A DNA stretch of 64,000 nt from Rheinheimera sp. 4Y26 (GTDB lineage Bacteria > Pseudomonadota > Gammaproteobacteria > Enterobacterales > Alteromonadaceae). The position numbers and the translations under genes were made by a program. The DNA is taken from positions 1 through 64,000 of the forward strand of contig NZ_JAOBWS010000016.1 in the NCBI RefSeq assembly GCF_025245835.1, read 5' to 3'. Each line of letters starts with the position of its first letter. The first letter of the stretch is position 1. The notes below the pieces were generated by a model, which saw only the letters and a list, made by a program, of their open reading frames with translations, had not been told where the DNA came from and ran no database searches. Of the stretch, positions 57,761 to 64,000 are shown piece after piece.

Positions 57761-58411
57761 TCAGCGGCTTGCCGCTAGTTTGGCGGCCAGCAATAACAAT
57801 TCAGGTTCCAGCCTGGTTTTATAGTTGATATGCACATAACTAAACTGCACTTCGGCTTTGGAATTCAGAATATACACCGCAGGCACCGGCAGCACTGCTT
57901 TACCTGTGTTGTCGTAGGTCAGCTCAATACCGTAACTGCCTTTATATAAAGCTGTGGTTTTATCATCCAGATAATAAGCCAGGCCAAAAGCACGGGCGAC
58001 ATGCAAGGGCTGATCAGACAATAAAGAGTAATTCAGCGCCGCGCCTTTGGTGATCTGCTGACTTTGCGCCACTGCTTTAGGTGCTTGTGGGCTAATGGCA
58101 ATTAATTGATAACCCAAAGCCTGAAGTTTGGGCTCTATGTCGCGAAGAGCGGCCAGCTGTGCATTGCAATAAGGGCACCAGCCGCCACGGTAAAACACCA
58201 GCACCGTTGGTTTTTTGCCAAGTTCAGTCAACAATTGCACTTCTTTACCTTGTTGATCTAACAAAGTGACTGCTGGCGCTGTCATGCCATTGAGCAAAGG
58301 TCGAACTGTTTGTGGGCTATCAGCAACAGCCGACACTGTTGTGTTTGCAGTAGCATTCAGCGCAAATAATAAAGTGGCAATCAGCAGCAATGCTTTGGTT
58401 GGATAATACAT
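57761..58411 (-). CDS. Exported peroxiredoxin-like AhpC/TSA protein
   Basis: A protein of about 216 residues with a signal peptide (MYYPTKALLLIATLLFALNA) and a thioredoxin-fold domain. The active site is VLVFYRGGWCPYCNAQLAAL (about residues 70-89): W-C-P-Y-C differs from the typical peroxiredoxin T-x-x-C and resembles thioredoxin-like reductases. It probably acts in periplasmic thiol redox chemistry. ATG at 58411 is preferred because AAGGA lies 8 bases upstream and it starts the signal peptide; a longer frame reaches 58474. Confidence 0.85.
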   Translation of the reverse strand: MYYPTKALLLIATLLFALNATANTTVSAVADSPQTVRPLLNGMTAPAVTLLDQQGKEVQLLTELGKKPTVLVFYRGGWCPYCNAQLAALRDIEPKLQALGYQLIAISPQAPKAVAQSQQITKGAALNYSLLSDQPLHVARAFGLAYYLDDKTTALYKGSYGIELTYDNTGKAVLPVPAVYILNSKAEVQFSYVHINYKTRLEPELLLLAAKLAASR

Positions 58412-58520
58412 CAGGCAGTCCTTGTGAATAGTTAAGTAACAAGATAAACCGGTGATAGCGGGCATTTCTTTCATGCATTTAAAAAAATACTGGCTTTGCT
58501 GATCTGGCGCAGGGCAGGCA

Positions 58521-58543
58521 GCTTATTCTCAGGTAGAATAAGC
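58521..58543. promoter_or_regulatory. Palindrome overlapping a -10-like element upstream of ubiF
   Basis: GCTTATTCT-CAGGT-AGAATAAGC, a perfect 9-bp inverted repeat. TAGAAT at 58534-58539 lies in its right half, 36 bp before the ubiF start. Likely an operator or a transcribed hairpin. Confidence 0.4.
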
Positions 58544-58574
58544 CGCAAACAACAAGCAGCCGGGATGCAGGGGC

Positions 58575-59789
58575 ATGACAAAAAAACTGTTTGATATTCT
58601 GATTGTTGGCGGCGGCATGGTGGGCGCTTCGTTAGCGCTCAGATTTAGTCAGGCCGGTTTGCAGGTGGCAGTCATTGAAAAAACGCCGCTAAGTTCGATG
58701 CAAGCAGATGCTGCAGATCCAACAGAGCCACCGATAGATTTACGGGTTAGTGCCATTAACAGACGCAGTGAACAATGGCTGCAGGATATCGGTGTCTGGC
58801 AACATTTGCCTGCCACCCGCTTATGCCCTTACCGGGCATTACAGGCGTTTGAAGGCGACAGCGAGCCGCAGAACCAGGGGCTGACATTTACTGCAAGTGA
58901 GTTGAATCAGCCTTATCTTGGTCATATTATTGAAAACATCAGCCTGCAAAGGGCTATGTGGCAACAGTTTAATGAATTTATTACGTTGTTTTGTCCGGCC
59001 ACTGTCACAGCTTTATCGCAGCAGAGCGAGGTTGCTGGTTATGCGTCGGTCAGTACAGCGGAATTTGGCGAAATTTCTGGCCGGTTACTGATAGCGGCCG
59101 ACGGTGCTCAGTCGCAGCTTCGCACTCTTGCCGGTATTGGTCACAATGGCTGGCAATATCAGCAGGCTTGCCTGGTGGCCACTGTGGCGACTGAATATCC
59201 GCAGCAAGACATCACCTGGCAGCAATTTACCGAACAAGGGCCAAGAGCCTTTTTGCCACTGCCTGGCGCACAGGCGTCTTTGGTTTGGTATGACGATTTA
59301 GCCAAAGTAAAAGCGCTGGCGCAATTACCGGCGGCGCAGCTTGCGGCAGAAATTCAGCAAAGCTTCCCGGCCAAACTTGGCAAAATAACCGTCAAACAAC
59401 AAGGCTGGTTCCCATTGACCCGAATGCATGCCAATCGTTATTGGCAAGGGCGGGTGGTGTTGGTGGGCGATGCTGCCCATAGCATTAATCCGCTGGCCGG
59501 GCAGGGCGTGAACCTGGGTTTTGCCGACGCAGCTTTACTCGCTGAGCTGGTGCTGCAAGCGCTGGCCGAAGGGCGTGATTTAGCCGATAGCGAGCTGTTG
59601 CAGCAGTATTGGCAACAACGTAAAAAAGCCAATTTATTGATGATGTCGGCGATGGATGGCTTTTATCAGCTGTTTAGTAGCCGCTGGCCTGTGCTCAGGC
59701 TGGCGCGAAAATTGGGGTTAACTGCAGCGGCCAAAGCCGGCCCGCTCAAAGCCTGGGTGGGCGCTTATGCGGCGGGGCTTAAAGACTAA
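58575..59789 (+). CDS. ubiF: Ubiquinone hydroxylase UbiF (FAD monooxygenase)
   Basis: A 404-residue flavoprotein of the UbiH/UbiF/UbiI group. N-terminal FAD motif ILIVGGGMVGASLALRFSQAG (about 8-28) and second motif GDAAHSINPLAGQGVNLGFAD (about 298-318). The stretch TWQQFTEQGPRAFLPLPG and ASLVWYD matches E. coli UbiF more closely than UbiH, so hydroxylation at C6 of the quinone ring is the best call. It is isolated from other ubi genes here, except ubiX 17 kb away. Confidence 0.87.
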   Translation: MTKKLFDILIVGGGMVGASLALRFSQAGLQVAVIEKTPLSSMQADAADPTEPPIDLRVSAINRRSEQWLQDIGVWQHLPATRLCPYRALQAFEGDSEPQNQGLTFTASELNQPYLGHIIENISLQRAMWQQFNEFITLFCPATVTALSQQSEVAGYASVSTAEFGEISGRLLIAADGAQSQLRTLAGIGHNGWQYQQACLVATVATEYPQQDITWQQFTEQGPRAFLPLPGAQASLVWYDDLAKVKALAQLPAAQLAAEIQQSFPAKLGKITVKQQGWFPLTRMHANRYWQGRVVLVGDAAHSINPLAGQGVNLGFADAALLAELVLQALAEGRDLADSELLQQYWQQRKKANLLMMSAMDGFYQLFSSRWPVLRLARKLGLTAAAKAGPLKAWVGAYAAGLKD

Positions 59790-59876
59790 CAAGCTTTATG
59801 GCCTCAGTGCAGATCAGCAACAACGTTAGTCCCGCAAGCCCGGTTTGTAAAAACCTGAACCGTGCAAGGCAGCTAT

Positions 59877-60491
59877 TTAACTGCCGGAGCGGTTTAGCAA
59901 CAGCGGAAGCTCTGCTTTCCAGAAACTGCGCCAGTGTTCCAGCGCTTCCGCTGTACTGAGCTGCTCATGTTGTAACGACAAAGCCACTTTATCAGTGGTT
60001 TTTTGCTGAATGTGCAGCGCCAGACGTGAGCCGTCAGCAAGTTCACAGCGCCAATACCGCCACTTTTCGGTCTGACTCACTCTGGGCTGCGCTTTTAACG
60101 GCACCTGATTAAAACTTTGTATGCCCGCAACAGCCGCAAGCCAGAGTGCCAGCGCTTCATCAAGCCCGCCTGGCAGGGTTTTATTCACCGATAACTTAAA
60201 TTGGCCACTGCAGTCCTGACCGGGCAAGCGCTTGCCAAGATGCTGCTCAAACTTCACGGTCAGCTGCTGTGCCCACCAATCGGACACTCCAGGCTGGGTT
60301 TTTAATAAAGCCGCGATGTCTGTATGAGAAAGCGTTGTTGCCTGGTGTGTAGTTAAAAATTCAAACCAGCTTTGCAGACTGCGGCCTGTGGCTACTGATA
60401 TTTTGTCTTTGGTTTTGCCTGTGGTTTGGGGTGAGGGCATAAGATGGCCTGTGGCAACTGAACTGCGCAGTGCAGCATAGGGTTTTAGCAT
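59877..60491 (-). CDS. DUF4287-like two-part protein of unknown function
   Basis: A protein of about 204 residues. The first half resembles DUF4287: GRSLQSWFEFLTTH (about 36-49) and SDWWAQQLTVKFEQHLGKR (about 70-88). The second half (about 95-200) has the GSRLALHIQQKTTDKV and LEHWRSFWKAELPLL features of an SRPBCC/AHSA1-like fold. Such fusions occur in proteobacteria without assigned role. The start is uncertain: an ATG 17 codons inside (MPSPQTTGK) is possible. Confidence 0.6.
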   Translation of the reverse strand: MLKPYAALRSSVATGHLMPSPQTTGKTKDKISVATGRSLQSWFEFLTTHQATTLSHTDIAALLKTQPGVSDWWAQQLTVKFEQHLGKRLPGQDCSGQFKLSVNKTLPGGLDEALALWLAAVAGIQSFNQVPLKAQPRVSQTEKWRYWRCELADGSRLALHIQQKTTDKVALSLQHEQLSTAEALEHWRSFWKAELPLLLNRSGS

Positions 60492-60586
60492 ATAGCTTGC
60501 AGCATGCGCCTTGCAACAAAGGGCGCCAGTGGATTTTTTATAACGCAGAAAAAAGAAAACCCAGCCGAAGATGGGTTATCAAAGAA

Positions 60587-60661
60587 TGGCAGGGGTACAG
60601 GGATTCGAACCCCAGAATGGCGGGATCAAAACCCGCTGCCTTACCGCTTGGCTATACCCCT
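60587..60661 (-). tRNA. tRNA-Gln (anticodon TTG), copy 1
   Basis: A 75-base tRNA with encoded CCA; anticodon loop TTTTGAT gives TTG. Identical in sequence to the copy at 60720. The short region between them lacks a promoter, so it is part of the Met-Leu-Gln-Gln transcript. Confidence 0.97.
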
Positions 60662-60719
60662 GCAGAAATTTTGTGGCGCTAATTGTATGAACTGATGACC
60701 ATACTGCCACTAAATTTAA

Positions 60720-60794
60720 TGGCAGGGGTACAGGGATTCGAACCCCAGAATGGCGGGATCAAAACCCGCTGCCTTACCGCTTGGCTATACCCCT
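60720..60794 (-). tRNA. tRNA-Gln (anticodon TTG), copy 2
   Basis: A 75-base tRNA identical to copy 1, with encoded CCA and anticodon TTG, 58 bp upstream of it on the same strand. Confidence 0.97.
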
Positions 60795-60822
60795 GCAGAA
60801 ACTGCAGAATTCTTACTTGCTT

Positions 60823-60907
60823 TGGTGCGGAAAGAGAGACTCGAACTCTCACGCCTCGCGGCGCTGGAACCTAAATCCAGTGCGTCTACCAATTTCGCCA
60901 TTTCCGC
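60823..60907 (-). tRNA. tRNA-Leu (anticodon TAG)
   Basis: An 85-base class II tRNA with a long variable arm and encoded CCA. Anticodon stem CTGGA/TCCAG encloses loop TTTAGGT, giving TAG. Confidence 0.97.
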
Positions 60908-60934
60908 AATTTACGGCGAACAACGCAGAGAAAG

Positions 60935-61011
60935 TGGTGGCTACAGCGGGAATCGAACCTGCGACCCCAGCATTATGAGTGCTGTGCTCTAACCAGCTGA
61001 GCTATGTAGCC
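60935..61011 (-). tRNA. tRNA-Met, elongator (anticodon CAT)
   Basis: A 77-base tRNA with encoded CCA; stem CAGCA/TGCTG, loop CTCATAA giving CAT. Close to the E. coli elongator Met tRNA: the acceptor begins with a paired G-C, unlike the initiator. First gene of the four-tRNA operon. Confidence 0.96.
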
Positions 61012-61045
61012 ACTGTGTCTTAGTTGTCCTAAGCAAGTGGCGCGT

Positions 61046-61074
61046 ATTATGCTCAGATGCGTTTTTAACGTCAA
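61046..61074 (-). promoter_or_regulatory. tRNA operon promoter
   Basis: On the reverse strand TTGACG, 17 bp, CATAAT, then ACGCGCC, a GC-rich discriminator typical of stringently controlled stable-RNA promoters. It lies 35 bp upstream of tRNA-Met. Confidence 0.85.
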
Positions 61075-61326
61075 CCCATTTTTTGCCGCAATAAAGCGAA
61101 TTCAGTTTGTTTGCTGTTTTTCTATGCAGATTGGCTGCGGCTTAGCCAGTTTTACCCCAAATTCCATGGGCTTAGCCTGCTTTAGGCTGGGGTTTAGTTT
61201 GAAATTCCGTTAGTATCGCCATTCATGCGTAGGCTGATGCCACCCCGCGTAGGCAAATACCGCGCTCCGACTGCAGCCAAGACTGCTATTTATGCCAAGG
61301 CATAAAAAAATATTACAGGAGATTTC
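61075..61326. other. Gene-free region before the POT transporter
   Basis: No ORF or RNA gene is recognised. A good AGGAG ribosome site lies at 61317-61321. The region holds a TTAGCC-rich stretch with loosely repeated GGCTTAGCC-like words (about 61138-61195) but no clear repeat unit. Confidence 0.4.
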
Positions 61327-62895
61327 ATGTCGAGCCCGACAACTCAAACCGCAAATACAACAACCAGCCCGCGCTGGCCTAAACAGTTGCCTTATATTAT
61401 TGCCAGTGAAGCCTGTGAGCGTTTTAGCTTTTATGGCATGCGCAATATTTTAACGCCGTTTTTAATGACAGCTTTGCTGCTTGCTGTACCTGAGCATTTA
61501 AGAGCAGGCGAAGCCAAAGATGTATTTCACTCCTTTGTGATAGGGGTGTATTTTTTTCCTTTATTAGGTGGATGGTTAGCAGACCGTTATCTGGGTAAAT
61601 ACAACACCATCCTGTGGCTGAGTATTGTTTATGTGATTGGTCATTTATTTTTGGCTTTGTTCGAAACCAGTAAAGAAGGTTTTTATACCGGGTTATTTTT
61701 AATAGCGCTGGGCTCGGGTGGTATTAAACCTCTGGTTTCAGCTTTTATGGGTGACCAGTTTGATCAGAGTAATAAGGTACTTGCCCAAAAAGCCTTTGAT
61801 ATCTTCTATTTCACTATTAACTTCGGATCCTTTTTTGCGTCTTTACTGATGCCGTTGACACTGAAGCACTTTGGGGCTGCTATTGCTTTTGGTATTCCTG
61901 GGGGGCTGATGGCGCTTGCTACGTTATTTTTCTGGCTCGGCCGTAAGCGTTATGTGCATGTAGCGCCTGAGCCGAAGGACCCCCATAGTTTTTTAAAAGT
62001 GGTGAAAACTGCCTTGTTGTCAAAACAACAAGGCAAGGCGGATGGCGGTTTATATCTGGCGTTAGTGGGCGTTGCTTTAGCGCTGTTTAGTTTAAGCCAA
62101 ACCCCAACTTTAGGTTTTGTGGCCGCTTTTTGTTTAGCTTTAGTGCTGTTGATGGGCTTTGGTGGTGCCGGTGCCGCTATTCAGTTGGAAAGGGCGCGTG
62201 GGGTCCATCCGGATATCGCTGTTGATGGTGTGCGCTCCGTACTGCGTATTTTAATTTTATTTGCGTTGGTGACACCATTCTGGTCTTTGTTTGATCAAAA
62301 AGCCTCAACCTGGATCCTGCAGGCCAATGAGATGAGCAAACCACACTGGTTCGAACCTGCCATGATGCAGGCGCTAAACCCGCTGCTGGTGATGCTGCTA
62401 ATCCCATTTAACCATATTGTTTTGTTTCCGCTGTTGGAGCGTTGTGGTGTGCGTATTACTGCGCTACGTCGCATGGGCGCTGGTATTGCCTTTGCGGGGT
62501 TAAGCTGGATTGTGATTGGTTCAGTGCAACTGGCGATGGACGGTGGCACTGTAATGTCTATTGTCTGGCAGGTGTTGCCTTATGCACTTTTAACTTTTGG
62601 CGAAGTTTTGGTATCTGCCACAGGTCTGGAGTTTGCTTACAGCCAGGCGCCTGCCGCGATGAAAGGCACCATCACCAGCTTCTGGCAGCTGTCGGTCACA
62701 GTGGGTAACTTATGGGTGCTTTTAGCTAATAACAGCATTCGTAGTGAAGCTGTGTTGTCGCATGTAGCGGCCACGGGTTTGTCGCAAACCGCATTTTTAA
62801 TGTTTTTCTTTGCCGGTTTTGCGCTGCTGGCTGCAGCGATTTTTGCACTTTATGCCCGCAGTTACACCATGCTGGATAACTACAGGGCGGTGTGA
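61327..62895 (+). CDS. POT family proton-dependent oligopeptide transporter
   Basis: A 522-residue major facilitator with about 14 hydrophobic segments. The PTR2 signature E-x-C-E-R-F-S-F-Y-G (about 28-37) carries the proton-coupling ERF motif, and FYFTINFGSFFASL (about 161-174) is the second family motif. It imports di- and tripeptides (DtpA-like); exact specificity is not visible. A terminator follows at 62932. Confidence 0.93.
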   Translation: MSSPTTQTANTTTSPRWPKQLPYIIASEACERFSFYGMRNILTPFLMTALLLAVPEHLRAGEAKDVFHSFVIGVYFFPLLGGWLADRYLGKYNTILWLSIVYVIGHLFLALFETSKEGFYTGLFLIALGSGGIKPLVSAFMGDQFDQSNKVLAQKAFDIFYFTINFGSFFASLLMPLTLKHFGAAIAFGIPGGLMALATLFFWLGRKRYVHVAPEPKDPHSFLKVVKTALLSKQQGKADGGLYLALVGVALALFSLSQTPTLGFVAAFCLALVLLMGFGGAGAAIQLERARGVHPDIAVDGVRSVLRILILFALVTPFWSLFDQKASTWILQANEMSKPHWFEPAMMQALNPLLVMLLIPFNHIVLFPLLERCGVRITALRRMGAGIAFAGLSWIVIGSVQLAMDGGTVMSIVWQVLPYALLTFGEVLVSATGLEFAYSQAPAAMKGTITSFWQLSVTVGNLWVLLANNSIRSEAVLSHVAATGLSQTAFLMFFFAGFALLAAAIFALYARSYTMLDNYRAV

Positions 62896-62931
62896 TTGGG
62901 TTCTGGTTTTGCCGGAACTTTAGCGCTCATC

Positions 62932-62965
62932 ATAAACCCGGCTTTTAATGCCGGGTTTATTTTAT
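62932..62965 (+). terminator. Rho-independent terminator after the POT transporter
   Basis: AAACCCGGC/GCCGGGTTT with a TTTTAAT loop, followed by ATTTTAT. Confidence 0.85.
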
Positions 62966-63326
62966 CCGCAGGGCTTTATCTAAGCTGAGTCATGCTGCTC
63001 ATCAAGGCTACCGGGCTATGGGAGTGGCTGATCTTGCTGTGGGATAGGTTTGGTGTGACAGACAGAGTGCAGCGCCTGCAATAAAGCAAACAGTCCCAGG
63101 CTGTTCTTGTGGTCAATATTTTCATACGTTATCGTCGACTGCAGAGTATGAGCATCATGTTTGTGTTTACTGTTGCCATAGACAGAACCAGTGACTCTGA
63201 CTGCAGCACCAGCAAAAATTTGGTTACTCACACAGAGAAGATAACAATTTGTTTATTTTCACACCTTTACTTTTACTTTGTTGTTGCATAGGCTGAGCTT
63301 GTCTCAAATACAATGACAGGAGTGAG
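62966..63326. other. Gene-poor region before the small lipoprotein
   Basis: A 71-codon reverse frame (63016-63231, GTG start, no ribosome site) and a 60-codon forward frame (63109-63291) overlap here; neither has convincing support. The last 60 bases are AT-rich and precede an AGGAG site for the lipoprotein gene. Confidence 0.35.
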
Positions 63327-63635
63327 ATGATGAAAATAGTGCAGGGACTTGTGGTGGTGTCAGTGTTGTGTATGACAGCCGGTTGTGCGAACAATTATAC
63401 GCAGGAACAGGTGAATAAAAAACATGCGGCCTATTACGCATCTGTGGACAAAGCACTGAAGCAGGATGAGAATCTGGCGAAAAAAGAACTGGTGGTTTGT
63501 TTCAGGGAAAAGCCCGTTGGAACTTTGATCCCACAGACAGTTTGCCGTACACCTGAGTTGATGGAGCTGGAGCGGGAAAAAACCAAAGCGCGCATCACCA
63601 GAACTCAACTGAAGTCATTTACCGATAACCAGTAA
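63327..63635 (+). CDS. Small lipoprotein of unknown function
   Basis: A 102-residue exported lipoprotein. The signal ends in a lipobox MTAGC (Cys20), so the mature protein is about 83 residues. The mature part is charged and probably helical with two cysteines (VVCFREKPVGT and QTVCRTPEL) that could form a disulfide. I do not recognise the family. Two adjacent ATG codons follow AGGAG; the second (63330) has better spacing. It stands alone. Confidence 0.7.
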   Translation: MMKIVQGLVVVSVLCMTAGCANNYTQEQVNKKHAAYYASVDKALKQDENLAKKELVVCFREKPVGTLIPQTVCRTPELMELEREKTKARITRTQLKSFTDNQ

Positions 63636-63949
63636 CAGGTTGTATTAATTGACAATTATGAATTCAGGCGGTTGATTTTTCTGCTGTTTCCGCCTTGTTG
63701 ATTTTTTTTATCGTTCATCTCTACCTTTGTTGATGCCTAACTATGTTAGTTTCAGGTAGAAGCAAAGCAACAACTGCTTTACTGCACACCTTTATCTTAC
63801 TGCCGCTAATTCTGCCGCCTCATATCACTTTTGACATCAAGCGCAAGCTTCGCCGTAAGCTCCAGTGCAATAGCGGAAAAAAGAACAGCTTTTAAGTTTG
63901 CCGAAAAACTTAACATTGAGGCACTGTGATTTTATCAGGCTTCACATAG
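63636..63949. other. Gene-free region with a nested hairpin
   Basis: No ORF of note. TCTACCT (63720-63726) pairs with AGGTAGA (63754-63760), and inside it CTAAC-TAT-GTTAG (63737-63749) forms a second hairpin. Confidence 0.4.
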
Positions 63950-63951
63950 CA

Positions 63952-63981
63952 AAAAACCGGACTAAAAAGCCCGGTTTTTAA
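63952..63981. terminator. Terminator-like hairpin near the window end
   Basis: AAAAACCGG/CCGGTTTTT with a 10-base A-rich loop. T-runs on both strands suggest it separates the lipoprotein gene from a convergent neighbour beyond the window. Confidence 0.7.
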
Positions 63982-64000
63982 GGATAAAGTTCAACCTGAG

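Noticed and set aside
60587-61011. tRNA cluster as a phage or island attachment site
   Set aside because: No integrase, no partial tRNA duplicate and no compositional shift nearby; the two Gln tRNAs are full-length and match the E. coli operon order.
63016-63231. 71-codon reverse frame with GTG start
   Set aside because: Composition is plausible, but there is no ribosome site or recognised family, and it overlaps an equally unsupported forward frame.

Overview
The window reads as a chromosomal segment of a polarly flagellated gammaproteobacterium with roughly 50% GC, most likely from the Alteromonadales/Chromatiaceae group such as Rheinheimera or Alishewanella. This placement is inferred from gene order and protein content and was not searched. 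Supporting signs are the queG-tsaE-amiB-mutL-miaA-hfq-hflX-hflK-hflC-yjeT-purA order, a MutL lacking the endonuclease motif, motX beside rnr, priB between rpsF and rpsR, the PLP-type aspartate decarboxylase PanP, and a Met-Leu-Gln-Gln tRNA operon.

Layout. 1-3.3 kb: tRNA-Gly(GCC), a hot-dog-fold protein, a membrane GGDEF/EAL protein and a DUF1289 protein. 3.2-16 kb: queG (reverse), then the tsaE to hflC cluster, a class V aminotransferase inserted before yjeT, and purA. 16-24.7 kb: motX, rnr, rlmB, the rpsF-priB-rpsR-rplI operon, dnaB and alr. 24.8-27 kb: cheX and zur (reverse), then dusA. 27-30.2 kb: two consecutive transcription units, each behind a sigma-54-type promoter, encoding a small exported protein, a 42-residue membrane protein, a PspC-domain protein, a PCu(A)C copper chaperone, a DUF2333 protein and a TIGR04219 outer-membrane protein. 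30.3-37.9 kb: signalling proteins (a degenerate hybrid sensor, a REC-DUF3369-GGDEF-EAL protein, a chemoreceptor) and a TIGR03899-like protein. 38-45.5 kb: ppa and fbp (reverse), then mpl-ubiX-ABC exporter, and panP. 45.5-46.2 kb: a gene-free stretch holding a folded palindromic element and a 27-bp tandem repeat. 46.2-52 kb: AEC transporter, GIY-YIG protein, rhlE, GNAT, ppiC and a DUF885 peptidase. 52.3-57.5 kb: a kexin-like lipoprotein protease paired with a stand-alone prodomain-like protein, then aguA and aguB. 57.7-64 kb: peroxiredoxin-like protein, ubiF, a DUF4287-like protein, four tRNAs, a POT peptide transporter and a small lipoprotein.

Most genes are core housekeeping genes for translation quality control, DNA repair and replication, cell-wall recycling, purine, quinone and pantothenate synthesis, and gluconeogenesis. 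I see no prophage, transposase, CRISPR array or toxin-antitoxin pair. The most promising unexplained system is the 27.0-30.2 kb pair of sigma-54-type units. Both promoters carry the same TTTRGTCAA motif 87-88 bp upstream, and everything they would express is predicted to sit in or act on the cell envelope. The second candidate is the protease plus separate prodomain pair at 52.3-55.2 kb.
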